Origin: Morchella semilibera
Lineage: Eukaryota; Ascomycota; Pezizomycetes; Pezizales; Morchellaceae
NCBI GenBank assembly: GCA_009192285.1
Contig: CM018605.1
Location: forward strand, 2,645,247-2,709,246
Length of the DNA: 64,000 nucleotides
Reading direction: 5' to 3'
Shown here: one piece after another, positions 23,408 through 36,011 of the stretch
Numbering within the stretch: position 1 is the first letter of the stretch
How the letters are laid out: each line of letters begins with the position of its first letter
Program-made: the position numbers and the translations under genes
Notes under the pieces: generated by a model
Told to the model about the DNA's origin: nothing
Database searches by the model: none
The model's input: the letters and a program-made list of their open reading frames with translations, nothing else

Positions 23408-23452
23408 TAGGTACATGTATGTAGGTACATGTATGTAGGTACATGTAGAGGT
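23408..23452 (+). repeat. Short tandem array of a TACATGTA-containing 14-mer
   Basis: Nearly three head-to-tail copies of GGTACATGTATGTA. This is the densest cluster of the TACATGTA palindrome seen in the window. Confidence 0.75.
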
Positions 23453-23668
23453 ACTTACCTTTGCAAATATAGCTACATGAATTAGGTAATTGGTGGGGAA
23501 CTACTAAATGTAGGTACAACAATTGCAAGGTTAGAGTACACGTGTACATATGTCAAACCTTTAATTCGGGGCCCCAATCATACATGTACTACTACTATAG
23601 TTAAACAAAAATATCTAGGAAGGCAAAGGTCTCGGTTTCCATTGAAATTCCCTATACCCGCGCGTTAA

Positions 23669-23727
23669 TTAAGTCCTGAGAAACGATGTGAGCCCGTTGC
23701 TACCAAGATCGAATTCTCAGGACTTAA
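23669..23727. repeat. Short hairpin TTAAGTCCTGAG / CTCAGGACTTAA
   Basis: A perfect 12-base inverted repeat, extending by AA/TT, around a 35-base loop. It may be a minimal foldback element or a structured site. Confidence 0.6.
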
Positions 23728-24173
23728 CCAATGGGTGAGCCAGTATATACTCGTTCTATATCGGGTGAGTTCTTCAACAGATGTCTAGTACTACCCAAGG
23801 CTCGAGTATAGTATGAAACCCTCCGCCTTACAGTCAAGAGTAACCCTTACAAATTGGATATCACAGTAGGTATGTATATGCTGGCATGCAAACTTTGGCG
23901 TTTTTTCTTTAGGGCCCATCAGAAATTAAAACCAATGCTATAGAAGTTGGGGGATTTGCTCCCATCGCCTAGATTATCTTCTGAGACCCCCATAAAAGTT
24001 TGCAGTTGTCCACACGTACGTCTGTATGTACTACATCGGAAATGCGAGACGTTCCTGCGCCCTCAGCCCGCGCCGGCCGCAAGGCTGGGTTCTGCAGAGA
24101 CCCCTTGAATGAATTCGGCCGCTGCTGCGGCTGCTGCCGTGCCCTGCGACCGGTCTGAACGCACAACAATCAA

Positions 24174-24262
24174 GGCTACGGGTGTAGGGGTAAGTCAGTA
24201 GACACCTACTGCTGTTGCAGCCACGGCCACTGTCTACAGACTTACCCCTGCACCTGTAGTAC
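24174..24262. mobile_element. GTACTACGG foldback family copy
   Basis: The left end is GGCTACGGGTGTAGGGGTAA (first bases altered), and the right end is CTTACCCCTGCACCTGTAGT then AC. The GTAGACA / TGTCTAC steps of the arms are retained. Confidence 0.75.
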
Positions 24263-25476
24263 TACAACGCCAGGCACCAGGCCGGGGAAGCTCGGGGTCT
24301 TTTAATATAATTAACCACATGAGGTTCCTAGTAACGCAAGCATCGGAGGTTAGGCTTTGTACCATTCGTATCGGCCTGCCCTATAGGCCTAGCTAGCGTG
24401 TAGCCTTACTAGACTTTTGTCCCCTTCTATACGTACGGGTATAGGAGAGCCAGCTGTTGCTTTTTTCTGGGGATGTATTTACCTTGCGTTTACGGGAGAA
24501 TTCGAAGCGGCATTTTAAAGAACCAAATTCTCCTTTTTACCCATAACTCAGTCCACAAACTTGGACCTGGCAGTCACAAAGCAATGACAGGAGCATAATT
24601 GTATAATTTGTAAGGTCCAATTGCAATAGACACTTCCACAAGACATTTTTCTAGCTCGTGGAGTCGCTTAGTTAGTACTATTACACGCGTTTAATTAATT
24701 ATCCACCCATCCCCCGGCCCCCCACAAGCGCAACACACCTTCTATCTACCCAAGTATCAGTAGCAGGCAGCATATGCATTTCTACTAAATCCCCTCACTA
24801 TACTGAGACAATATTCGGGTTAAGTTTTTTGATTGGGTAGCCTAATACAGTACTACAACCCTAACCCAAATGTTGTCTATCAGGGGTGTAACTCCGAGTA
24901 AAATAAACGGCAGCTGGAAGAAAAACATTCTTATTGGTTGATAAGACGTGAATTTCGCAACCTAGTAGCTTTTCATGAAAGACAGGACCGGAATTAGGGA
25001 CATTAACTCCGGAGGCATGGAGTTTGAGGGGCTCAAATGGCTTCTTCCACACACAGAAACTCTAACATGAGCCCTATTTGTTGAAAGATAGCCTATATAG
25101 GCTTCTCACTCATCGAGATAAGGCTTAAAGTACGGCCAATTCCTGGCCCAGCCACAGATCCAGAGGCTAAAACCGACAATCACAGCCCCAAACACACAGT
25201 ATATATGTTGTAGGCGCAAAGCTTGTGCACGTGACAAAGGAATTTCACTAATTTGGTGGCTATCGAACAAGCAGGCGACCTTACATATATAATTGTAAAC
25301 TAGCTTAGTAGAGAAGGCGTCAAGATCCCCGGGCTCCACCCACATTATGAGATCTTCTTGAGTAACGCAACTACTAACCTGTAGAAAAGGCTCTCACTAG
25401 TATATCAAACAGGACTCCTAGACTTGGAAAAAGAACCGCAATATCTGTTATATATAATATTAGCTTCCGGGCACAG

Positions 25477-25604
25477 TAAACTGGCGGCCGGTCATACAAG
25501 ACGTTGAAATTCCCTATTTAGTTTTTTTCTTGAATACGCCCCCTAATCCTCCCTCATACCAGCTTAGAAAGGCAACTTCGACGTCTTGTGGGACCGGCCG
25601 TTTA
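25477..25604. mobile_element. MITE with TAAACTGGCGGCCGGTC ends
   Basis: The left arm reads TAAACTGGCGGCCGGTC then ACAAGACGT. The right arm reads ACGTCTTGT then GGGACCGGCCGTTTA. Arms are about 30 bases with a few mismatches. The spacer is AT-rich. Confidence 0.7.
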
Positions 25605-25663
25605 TTTGAATTAGTGCGGTAAGGTGCCTAGGAATATATCCGGTACAGAAATGTGTGACTGTC

Positions 25664-25733
25664 GTATATGGGTATACAAGACATCCCCTTTGTATTACAT
25701 TCAGCTAGATCAATGAAGTCTTGTACCATATAC
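25664..25733. repeat. Short foldback element
   Basis: GTATATGGGTATACAAGAC pairs with GTCTTGTACCATATAC, with a three-base bulge. It lies only 60 bases from the previous element and shares the ACAAGAC word with it. Confidence 0.55.
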
Positions 25734-25740
25734 ATCCACA

Positions 25741-28700
25741 AGCCGAATCATAAACTACATTAATATTATCTATAGCCACATATACAGTTGAGTGATATAC
25801 TATGATTATACCCATTAGACGACCCCCCCAGCTCATAATAGAGGACAAACTTATTGGTGGGTAGATCGTGGGTTAAAGCTTTCATCGGGGTTTGTGGGGG
25901 AAGTGTCCCCATATTAGGGTTAGGGATGTGATCGAGTGATATTATATGATGTTTCGAAACCGCATTCACTTTTTGTTTAATTCCTTAATTTTGTGCAGCC
26001 AATTGTTTCTAACTATATCTAACAAACTCTCTTCCACTTTGTACTCCGCACCTCTGCCGAGCAGAGGAAATAACAGAAAGTAATATAGCAAACATATAGT
26101 AACAACAAATTCAAACTCCTAAGTTCCTTTCAGTCTGTTTGCGTTCCTAGGCCGTATCCATTACCTCTTACCCTTCTCTTTCTAACTCCTACCCTCTCGT
26201 GTCCATTTCCCATATTATGGATTCCAAGCTTGGCGAATCCGCGTATATGGAGACGTACGTTCAGCAAAGGATAGTGTTAATTCAATAACTAGACTTGAAT
26301 TCAATTATAGCTTTGAGCTAAAGATATTGATTCGGTCCAAGCCTGCCGAGCCTCTAAGACGAGACGAATTGAGCAGCTATAGTAACAGGCGGAGTCGACA
26401 TCTTCCTCTGCTTATATCGAACTGGTTGGCTATTGTATGAAGTATAAATGAATAACTGATTGGCTATTCAAATGGTCAGTCCGAAAACGGTCCAGGAAAG
26501 ACACTTAAATAGTAGTAGTCTATTAAGCGCTTAGATTAGGTACTCTTAGAGACTGACCTCATAAATCCCGGCATTTAGTTATACACTAGCTGAGGCTCAA
26601 CGCTTATAAGTCCCCCAAATTCCTTATTCACGTAGGAGAAGAACTTTACCCCTCATTCAAATCTCTTGTATAGATAGCATGCAATTAATGAATTAGACAA
26701 AAAAAACTTGTATCGTATATTGGATTGATTCGAGTGATGACCAGTGATGGAACAGATCAACTTTGCCCGCTGCGGTCTTAGGCCTTTATAATATTGGTGA
26801 TAGCTCAAAAAGGAGAATAAGCTACTTGTTATATATACACATCCTATCTTGTGCTAGCGACTTTAGAGGGTATAGCGACATAAGTCAACTGATCGGGGAG
26901 ACCTATATATAGAAACGAAATTCAAATAAGTCGGTGTGGTGATCGATAAACGTACCCAACTATTCACTGTCACGCTTTCTTAACGACGTCCTGGACTTAT
27001 ATACATGTATAAGTTCTGTCCGATAGGCAAAACCTTCCAGTTCATGAATTGGATGTTCTTTTAGTTGGTCCTTCAGCAGGATTTCCAGTTTTGAGAATGT
27101 AAAATTTGGCCGATCGGTCAAGTTTTTGAGCTTATCATATAACTACACTTATTAACTCAACATCGTTCTATCGTCGTCGACTGCAAAGGCGTCTCCCTGA
27201 CCATAGTTACAAAAAACAAACTTGTACCTTTGTAGTATTCCACCCATTCCAGTATATATATATAATGATGCTGTAAGAACACAATACTGAGACAATATTC
27301 TTTCTATTCCTTACTCTGGCGGTGCTGCTCACCCCCTGATATAAGATCGGGATTTTGGAAGAAATTCAAGTTGAATTAGCTCGTTATTAAGCAATTAAGG
27401 TCATATATATATACTCTTAGCACCAGCTTTACGACAGGTAATATTCTTCGTCAAAGGAAAGGATACTGCCAGTTCAAGTCGATATCCATCACTCTAACTT
27501 CAAAGCGATGTAGACTACTCAATATCATTGTTTTGAAAGTTATAAGAATTCTCCGAATAAGTCGGCCGCGGTCACGACCCATAATTCAAAGCTCTTGTAC
27601 CCCGAAAGTGATGCAACCAGCTCACTACTCTAGTGTCGCGACCACCATTAAGACCCAGCTGAGTCAACCTTTTATATAGCTCTACCCGGTGCAATCCGAT
27701 CTATAGAAATTATTTCCCAACTTTAGGCGTGGTGATGGTGGCCGATATATCTATATATATATATATAACTGCAAGATTGTGGTTAATTCTTTGTCGCCGC
27801 TGCATGACCCCCGGGGTACAGGGCCCGGGTCGAAGTTAACCATTAATTCACTAGGCAGGGTCCAGTTTGAACTCAAAGATTTAGGTATAGTAAATATGTA
27901 TATGAGTACATATATTTTAAGATAGGACCTATCGATCTACATATATACTATAGCTAGCCAAGGCGCCTTAAAGAGCTAGACTGATTGCTGATAGAGCTGC
28001 TTATATAAGAACAATTATTTTCACGGATTATCACTCGATCAGCCGCTGAGATGGCTGAAATTTTCTGTTGCACAACGCTAACAAATGTAGGGGTCATAGC
28101 GCACATGCATGCAAACTTTTTTATGGTGCGCAGTACCCAGTGTGTTTGTATTTTTGCATGGCCTTGGCTAGTAGATCATCCTGTGCCGAAAATTAACTAC
28201 ATATAGAGCCTAAACACAATATTTGGTCCAATCAGGCGAGTGATATATTGTGATTAATACTTTGTTCATGGAAACCCCAACGGTAGACCCTTTAAGTGCG
28301 ATCGTAGTAACAATAGTGCTTCTAGCTTCGAGTAGGTCCATGCCCATATCGTAGATCCTACAAACTACCGTTGATGTCACACAAGTATGTAACGTGGCGG
28401 CGCACGTTGCTGCTGCGCGCTGTGACAACTAAGCAAGTTGAAATTATAATGAATGGGTGTAGCGTAATACGCTCAACAAAAGAGTTATTTGCACTTATTA
28501 GCTGTTTACTAACCCGTTAATATAATTAATGAGTGGTGATGTTTTAAGCTCCGTACGACTTGCTTAATTTTTGAGGCTCTTTAATCCTTGATCAACGTAC
28601 CTATAGTAATATTAGTCCCAGTTAACAATGTTGTCCAGATGTACGTTAGGCTAGTGTGTATAAGTGTATGAACGTACTTCATGTACGCACTAAGGCCGAT

Positions 28701-29594
28701 GATCGATGGTCCGATCAATGAGATGTTATAATTCGTAAAGATCCATGACTTGTCCCTAGATACATCCAGAGAGCCCCAATTGAAGGAAACCTATCGTTAA
28801 GTATATGTATATATTTACTCTTCGATCTGGATCGGCGACCCCCAATTAATTAAGGAGCTATTAATCGGTCCATCTCGATCTCCTAAAGAGCTAGCAGGAT
28901 CATGAGAAAAGAATAACTTAGGTATACACCTAGTAAAAGGTACAGAAATCATGGCTTTAGTTTAAAGAAATTGTTTGAGTTGCAATTGGGATTCGATATA
29001 GCACCACCGTAGCTAGCATGCGCAGGTGCGGCTGATATGAATGCATGATAGCAATACTAATAGCTCTGCATATGCAAAGGGTCCGTAGAATCGTTTCAGT
29101 TTTTGCAAGCGCCAATACTGTGTATGCTGGCATGTTGGATCTACATGCAATATTTATAAGTAAATATGCATTCAGGGAGCAGAGTTAATTTGTACGATTC
29201 AATGCATAAAAGGAAACTGGACGTATACGTACTTGAAGGTTTCAGAGGGATTTTCTGGGATCGGGCCCTTCGACGGACCTGCATATTAGGGCGCCATGAG
29301 GTTTACACGTACGTAAGAAGAGCAATAGTTACTGAAGTTTATGTGACTTCAGCATCAACGCAACTGCTTATCATTGCAGCTATAAGACTGCATATGAGAA
29401 GTAGTATTAAGAGTAGAAGAGGCCTTAATATCTGGAGTATACATCGCTTGGAAGTGCTCGTGCTTGAATCAATTGTGCGCCAACGTACGGTGGTACTAGT
29501 CCCGTAGTACTATCAGATCTCTTTTCGAATATATCGTCTACGCGGCCCCATATGCAATCACATCACTCTAGATACAATAAAGAATAATATTAGC
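25741..29594. other. AT-rich desert
   Basis: I see neither a gene nor a clear inverted-repeat element. It is AT-rich with scattered TA microsatellites (for example 27255-27265, 27752-27768). One open frame at 29166-29507 begins at a real ATG, but its composition is unlike the recognised proteins and it lacks motifs. This could be very old, mutated transposon sequence. Confidence 0.5.
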
Positions 29595-30875
29595 ATGGCT
29601 GACCCGGGAGTGAATCTCAATTTCGAGGAAGCGGCGAATTGGAAAGTTAACCAAATAAGGGCATGGTTGGAGGAAGCTACAAAGGATCCAAACCTTAAAC
29701 CTCTGCGGGAAGCATTTTTCGATCCTTTCTTGTAAGTATTATAATTAATTAAGCTGTGTTGTTGTATATGAGGATAGTTTAGTCTAAAGCTTAGCAGTCG
29801 CGACGAATCCGGCCCCACGGCGAAAAAATCGTTGCGAGTGACCAATCAATTAGGGACCGACGGAAAACTCATTTTGGGTTTGAATCCGCTCGAGTTCACC
29901 TTTCACGGAGTCACCTGGGCGTTGCATACATTCTGGGATGCACTCACAACAACTCTGAATTTTTCCCTCCGTTACGAAAGCAAAGTTAACCCGGAGCCCA
30001 AAGATTACGCTGTCTGCATCCTTACTTTGACTCTTAAGTGGTCAAAAGAATTGAAGGAATGTCTCAATGTACCAAAAAACATTCCTCCAATTTTCAGCAT
30101 CTTTTGGGTGGAGGTCATGAAGGGCTCCTGGATCTTTCTACTTTGCGCTGGAAAGGCTGTGGAATACGACCCCAACTCCGACGAACTTCCCTACCTGACT
30201 AACCTCTTGGTCCGTGCGAGAAGGGAACTCTTGTATCGAGACCTGAAGTTTGACGAAAACGATGATCCGTTTTCACCCCAAGTACTGCATGCTCACAAGG
30301 TTCCTATAGACCTCAGTAATCGGATCAAGGAATACAGTCGTAATCACCAAGGTACCCCGGATACCAGGTCAACTTTCGAGCATTTCAGCAAAACGCTGGA
30401 GGGAGGCGCTATCCGCCCTACAAATTATGAGATAGGCTCATGTGCGGAGACTTTGGGGTTTCAATTTATGAAAAAATACAGTGGTTGTCGTACTTTCTAT
30501 ACACTTTCCCTGAGTAATGATAAACACACAAAGATCATCATTGGCCCTGAATATACATACAAGCGTTCGGGTACGGCGGATCGAATGATGACGAAAAGAA
30601 TGTGTACCAACTGCTCCTACGTGTCATCTGCCTTCAAGGTCAAGTTTCGGGTTAAGTTGATCGAGCCCAAGGACCACAAAATCGAATTACCTGAAGACTT
30701 CCTCCCCCCGCCCATCCCAACCACACAAGAGGTTGGAACTGGGGATCAAGAAGCCCACAACCTCCATCGGGGAGGCCGGCTACGGAACAGGATACCAGCG
30801 AGCCTCATATTGTTAATTCTGGCACGGCGCAAGACTCGGACCCGCCCCCGCCTAATGGTCACGCGTACATCATGA
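29595..30875 (+). CDS. Deaminase-fold-like protein D2 (paralogue of D1)
   Basis: Exons are 29595-29731 and 29795-30875 (donor GTAAGT, acceptor CTTAG, phase 2), giving 405 residues. The first exon is nearly as long as that of D1 and the intron has the same place and phase, so the two genes share an ancestor. Aligned blocks include FHGVTW (LHGVTL in D1), PPIFSIFWVE (PPVFTVSFAE), GSCAETLGF (Cys262, Glu264) and MCTNC (Cys316, Cys319). The zinc-ligand pattern of a deaminase fold is kept even though overall identity is low. The C-terminal tail is basic and does not match that of D1. There is no signal peptide or membrane helix. Deaminase function is inferred from motifs only. Confidence 0.68.
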
Positions 30876-33159
30876 ATAACAAGATTCACATGGCTTTTAA
30901 CGAATGTGGCGTATTGGATGTGGGCTTTTGATCAGGGAGAATATTTGCGAAGTGTCCTCGGGATAGCAGTCAAAAGTAGTTACTATAGTTGAGTCTTTTT
31001 TGGTGGAGGTTTTGATTGTTTTTGTTTCTTGGTATTTTTGTTTCTCTTCATATTTACGATTGCAGCGATGACAGGTGGTTTTTTTGTGTGTTTTACTTGT
31101 TCTTCACAGTCTTTACGCTAGCTCTGAATTTATTGCGGTACTATTCTCTTTCTATACTTCTATGGCCATATGAGTTTGCCCACATACATATGGCTGATGA
31201 TATACACTGTGGGTATAAAGTCGCAACGCCTCGATATCCACATGGGACTCACTCCGGCCGGATCGAATCCCTTAATTAATTAATGCTACCCCGAGCGTAC
31301 GAGATTCTCTTGAATTTCATGTACTTTCATCGAACGTTGTGGTGTTTGCGTGGTTTATTGACAGCTGAGACAGCGCGACGATAACGATTATAATTACACA
31401 TATATATGTGACTTTGTAAATGTAGTGTGTATCATGTATCTGGCTTAGCTACTATAGCCTTTATCACTATGGCGGTCAATTAAACAACACCACGATGACA
31501 GGAGACCCGGCATCATAGGCCTAGGTCCTAGGGTCTTATCAGGGGATGTTGCTCTCTTTCGTCTATGAGCTCTAAACAATGTCGTTATCTGTGATCCCCG
31601 GCAACGACCTCGGCCCCCCAATCACGGTGCGATTGATCACCTGGTACATGGTGTCTTAATTATAACGAGTCAAACAATTAACCATGCAACCCAGGCTACT
31701 AGACACTCATTACTTGACTCTGTCAAAAGAGATGAAAATATTCACGCAGTATTGAGGGTTAATGAACAGTCTGGTCTAAATTTTCTATCTTCTGGAGCCT
31801 ACATATATATCTCGAGCTCATTTCCCCTAAAGGTTTATTCCTAGGGTTATATAATTACATTCACAGAAGTATCGTACGTATAATGTAGATTACTAGCTTC
31901 TAGGAGGAATCATGAATACCCAGGAGAAGGCGAGGCCTATCCGTTCATCTACGGTGTGCTATATCTATTACCACTTTTATATTTATATATGTGGTTTACA
32001 CTTAATGCCACATTGCGCTACTCGCTTGTGAAAACATTATCGGTATACACATATCAGCTAGACTCAGCCCTTGTCCAAACTACATACATGTATATGTATA
32101 CGTACGTGTGGTTTCTACACTTGCGACTCAAGTGCTCATACACTACATCTACGATTATCCGTCATGTCATTTGGAGCTCCGTGTCCTCAGCTTGTTTATT
32201 AAACCTAACAGGATCTATCTACACTCAATAGACCAGAGTCGAGACATTCGCTGGCAAGCCCTGAACAGCCTGTCCCATATATAGAGTCTCAACCTTAAAA
32301 TCTGGCTCGGTTTTCATTATGAGATGGTGAAACACGATTAGTTTCTCTGCGGGCTAAAGACAACAGCACACCTAAGATTTGTTACCGTATATTGTTGGTT
32401 TCTTTTGTCATTTAGACGGCCAGATTTTCGAAGTAGCTATACATACTACGTACAGACATACTTTAACCCAAGCCAAAGGATCCGACTCCCAAAAGCTCGT
32501 CTACACATGACAGCACCACCCCGCCCCAACACCGACGCGACAGTCCACGTTCAAGCTTGCCCCGGAAGGCCAGGCCGGCCACATTAGTTTATATGAATTA
32601 TGGCTGCCTGGAAGCGCTCAATTGTTCCAAGCGACTGGAAAATACCTCCATATATGATCATGCCGGTATTGGAACTATTGAGAATAAGCGCACTGAAGCG
32701 GCACAGGCCAATCCATGGCCACCACCTATCCGTCACATTTCGTCTCTGCTATCACTATTAGCTATGCATATGCGGTATCGTTGTATACCTCATGTCATTG
32801 AAGAAAGGTTACGGCTGGAGACTCGTCTAGTGGCCCATTGATATATACTGCGATCACGTTTGCTTCAATTGAATTAGGAAACCCAGAATGCCAGAAAATA
32901 TTAGTCGGGGAATTCAATAGATGCGTAAGCTCTATCTGTCTAGCTTGGGGCAATAATAAATACTTATGGTTATGTACTTAAGTACACAATAGAGCTATGT
33001 ATGTACCTACTTTTTACGCGCAGGCGCGTCGGATTCTGTTGACGCGAGCAACGTACAGCTGGTCCAAGATTAGAACTATTTAGTGTACAAGGCTGCTTCA
33101 AAACTGCGGTCTAGACAGCTTAGGGGTTTGGTAAATGATTTGACAAAAACTCATTAGTA

Positions 33160-33475
33160 AGTCGTTCACCTACTGACGGGCGGATCCTGCCTAATGGTAT
33201 TGCTTGCAGTAATTTACCCTTGGCGTCCATAACCTAACTCTGTTATTGGCCTCAAATACTGACCGCCATCAGACAGAATCCACCCTACAGACACTATTTC
33301 TTTTTCGGGGATTATCGGTACAGGCACCCCACGGGGTGAAGGGCCGTGAAGGTGGATCCTGTCTGATGGCGGTCAGGGATTTGAGGCCAATAACAGAGTT
33401 AGGTTAAGGGCGCCAACGGCAAATTACTTCAAAGAAAACTATCAGGCAGGATCCGCCGTCAGTAGGTGAGTGACT
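33160..33475. mobile_element. Long foldback element, arms ~125 bases
   Basis: The left arm runs from AGTCGTTCACCTACTGACGG to CAGACAGAATCCACC. The right arm runs from GGTGGATCCTGTCTGATGGC to CCGTCAGTAGGTGAGTGACT. The arms pair over almost their whole length with scattered mismatches and small bulges, around a loop of about 60 bases. Any transcript would form a hairpin long enough for Dicer. It is non-coding, so a non-autonomous foldback transposon is the simplest reading. Confidence 0.85.
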
Positions 33476-33938
33476 GTAGTAATGGTTCGTTACTTTAAGA
33501 AGTGGGCCTGCATAATCGGCCCGAGCCGCCTTGACAGCTACCAACTCCCCTTTTAGGAAGTTGGACCCCTATTAAGTCCAGAGGTTGGATATAGGGTTAG
33601 GGCTCCTATCTAAGCGCCAATTGGGCGGCAGCGCGGGTATATAGGACTTGATATCCTGAAGCGTATTTCGGTCAACTCAACTACAGATACCAACTGTTAG
33701 TGGCCAAGAGAAAGTTGGACCTTGCGCAACATGACAGATTTCATAATATCATACATATCAAGCCTGCCCATCACCAGCAGGTACCCAACAATTCGTCTCA
33801 AAAGTGTTCTGGACAAAGGCTGCTCATAAATGGTGGAGCTAGGAGAGGCTCGATCCACAGCTTGCATGTATGAGTTCGGGAATAGAATGGGTACGTACAT
33901 AAGGCGATTAACATCTGTCTAATTATAAGGGTACAGCT

Positions 33939-34071
33939 GGTACCGTCTCTTCTCGAAAGAACAGCCCGGGTTCAAGGCTCAAATCTGAGACGCCTAATTG
34001 GTTGCTTTGCATCGTGCCACCACCTATTGCTCTGTTAAACCCGGGCTTTTGTTTTTGAAATTTTGCGGTAC
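33939..34071. mobile_element. 'ATTGGTTGCTTTG' family, copy 2 (best preserved)
   Basis: The ends are GGTACCG... and ...GCGGTAC, with inner arms AGCCCGGGTT / AACCCGGGCT. The centre carries ATTGGTTGCTTTGCAT and GTGCCACC. This identifies the family as inverted-repeat elements of about 130 bases. Confidence 0.65.
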
Positions 34072-34642
34072 ATGTTATCCACAGAGCCGCATAGCCAAAA
34101 ACTAGACTGCGAACCGGACGATTAAGCAGGTCACTGGACCTGGTAAAACCATACCGAATTACAGTTGACTTATCACCCGAACCTATGAGCCATTGGAAAT
34201 ATCTCCTTTCCAAAACAACGAAAACAGCGCGGGTGTCGTACTAAATACATGTGGATAAACTGGATATATTACGGATAAACACAGATATGATGTAGGTATA
34301 TACACTATACTAGCAACAGTGATATATATTTGGTCTACCGGGACCTCTTGTGAACTCGCGTCAGGGAAAAAGCAACTCATAAATTACAAAATACCCTTGG
34401 TTCTATACGCGGGTGCTGCAAGCTTGCAATCCTAATTCTTATCGTGTTTATTTTCTCAATAACCTGTGATTTCCATTTGGCTAAAGACTTTTGTTAGAAT
34501 GTAGTGTAATCTGCTCAGGCGTTACACTCAAACCTTGGCCGACTTCTCAAGGCTTAATTTATACTCTAGTATATCATACAAGTCCTTATTATTATTGCCC
34601 GCGGGCTAAGACGCCCTAAATCCCAAACAAGATCTGACAATA

Positions 34643-34690
34643 TACTTAGGCGTTCAGTAAAAGACGACCTTTTGCTGGGCGCCTGAGTAA
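34643..34690. repeat. Hairpin with 20-base arms
   Basis: TACTTAGGCGTTCAGTAAAAG pairs with CTTTTGCTGGGCGCCTGAGTA around a five-base loop (a few mismatches). A related half (GCGCGTTCAGTAAAGG) occurs at about 37862. Confidence 0.55.
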
Positions 34691-35430
34691 ATAGCATAGG
34701 ATATTAATTCATTTTCTTGGCACCAATTGCAGCGGTTTGCGAAGGGAGAAAGGAGGTCGATCATGGGCAGTGATTGATGATCTTGTGAATTAAACCTTTA
34801 GTTTTCTGCGCACTGGTGGGTGTGGATCGCGATAATATGTATGGTGGATGCAGACTACAACGGGCACCACAGTGAAACGCTTAGAACACTCATAGAAATA
34901 TGCGTTGATCCAAGCTCTATCTTCCTATGGTCACAGATTTCTTTATATCTATGAGGTGTCCGTTGCAATGCGCATCCACCCTAGAAAATGATAAATGATA
35001 TTTTCACGCATAAATAGTGCACATATATGCAGTAAATTAAAACTAACCAGTTTACAATCGAGCCCCTCAGAATACAAGCAAAGATTTTACAATGCAGAAA
35101 TTTATACGCCACAATATCGCTGAAGCGGTTGAGAGCTCGACACCCCCGGCTCGACCTCCACCCAAGGTAATACTAGTGTGTTCCGGATCCGCGTCGGGTC
35201 CGCTATTCATAAGAATTGCGTCTTAGCGCTTAAACATATTCGGGTACCGTAGGAGGTGCGCCTACAGGCTGCAACAAACAGTGGGTAAAAATGAAGTGCA
35301 TTGACTGCTCTACTCTTGCAGAAACTTGCGTTGTCTGATGCAGACCTTAAGCCGATACATCCGCTTATGATATACTTATGACGAAAAAATTGACCTACAT
35401 GGAGCCTTATGCACCCTAGCTATGCCATCT

Positions 35431-35523
35431 AATTGGTTGCTTTGCGCCTTGCCACCTACTTCTCCGCTCCCTTGCATCAAACCCGGGTACCCGGGCTCTT
35501 AATATTTTGAAACTTTGCGGTAC
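35431..35523. mobile_element. 'ATTGGTTGCTTTG' family, copy 3 (partial)
   Basis: AATTGGTTGCTTTGCGCC, then GCCACC, AAACCCGGG and TTTGAAACTTTGCGGTACC follow copy 2 in order. The left arm is not recognisable. Confidence 0.6.
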
Positions 35524-36011
35524 CTGCTACGAGTACAATTTTCAATTCACAATTTTGAAAGTTACTACATGTAGTTATAATGTTATCAAAATCAAAGTGA
35601 TGCAAGACATGCCAAGCCAGCCCCCTCCCACACATCTATCGAGATTAGGATGAATATTATATACAATAATCTTTTTCCTAGGTACACGGCCTCCCGAAAA
35701 AAAATGAAAAAAAAGTAACACAAAGAAAGACTGAGCAGACGAAATAAAATAAAGAGCGGCACGCCACATATAACAGCGCGGGATATTGAGCTACATACAT
35801 GTATATATACATGTATTGCTACATGCATTATGCATACCCTAATCTATATATTGTGTGCAGGGCCTTAGGACCAGTGCCGAATGTTTAGTCGATATCAGGA
35901 ATATTTAGTACTTCATGTACATACCTTCCGATTAGTATCCAGATTCCACTGGGCCCTTGCATTGGCTTTGAAATTCTTGAATGTTACTCTGTGTTTAGGC
36001 AAGGGCCACAA

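Larger units (their letters stand above)
21400..25740. other. Gene-free block rich in short inverted repeats
   Basis: It contains three GTACTACGG foldback copies and the elements at 23158, 23669, 25477 and 25664. A paired repeat occurs at 22076-22200 and 22618-22750 (both with TTCT[GA]CAATAATTTTACC and TTGTTTTTTC/CTGTTTTTTC blocks). A small GC-rich island with CTG-type triplets lies around 24060-24170. No gene is recognisable. Confidence 0.55.
30876..36011. other. Repeat-containing spacer between D2 and S2
   Basis: It holds the long foldback element (33160-33475), two copies of the ATTGGTTGCTTTG family (33939, 35431) and a hairpin at 34643-34690. There are no supported genes. Composition is AT-rich with several TACATGTA sites (32086, 35570, 35798, 35808). 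Confidence 0.55.

Noticed and set aside
29166-29507. 113-residue open frame upstream of D2
   Set aside because: No motif, no paralogue beside D1, and composition like surrounding AT-rich DNA.
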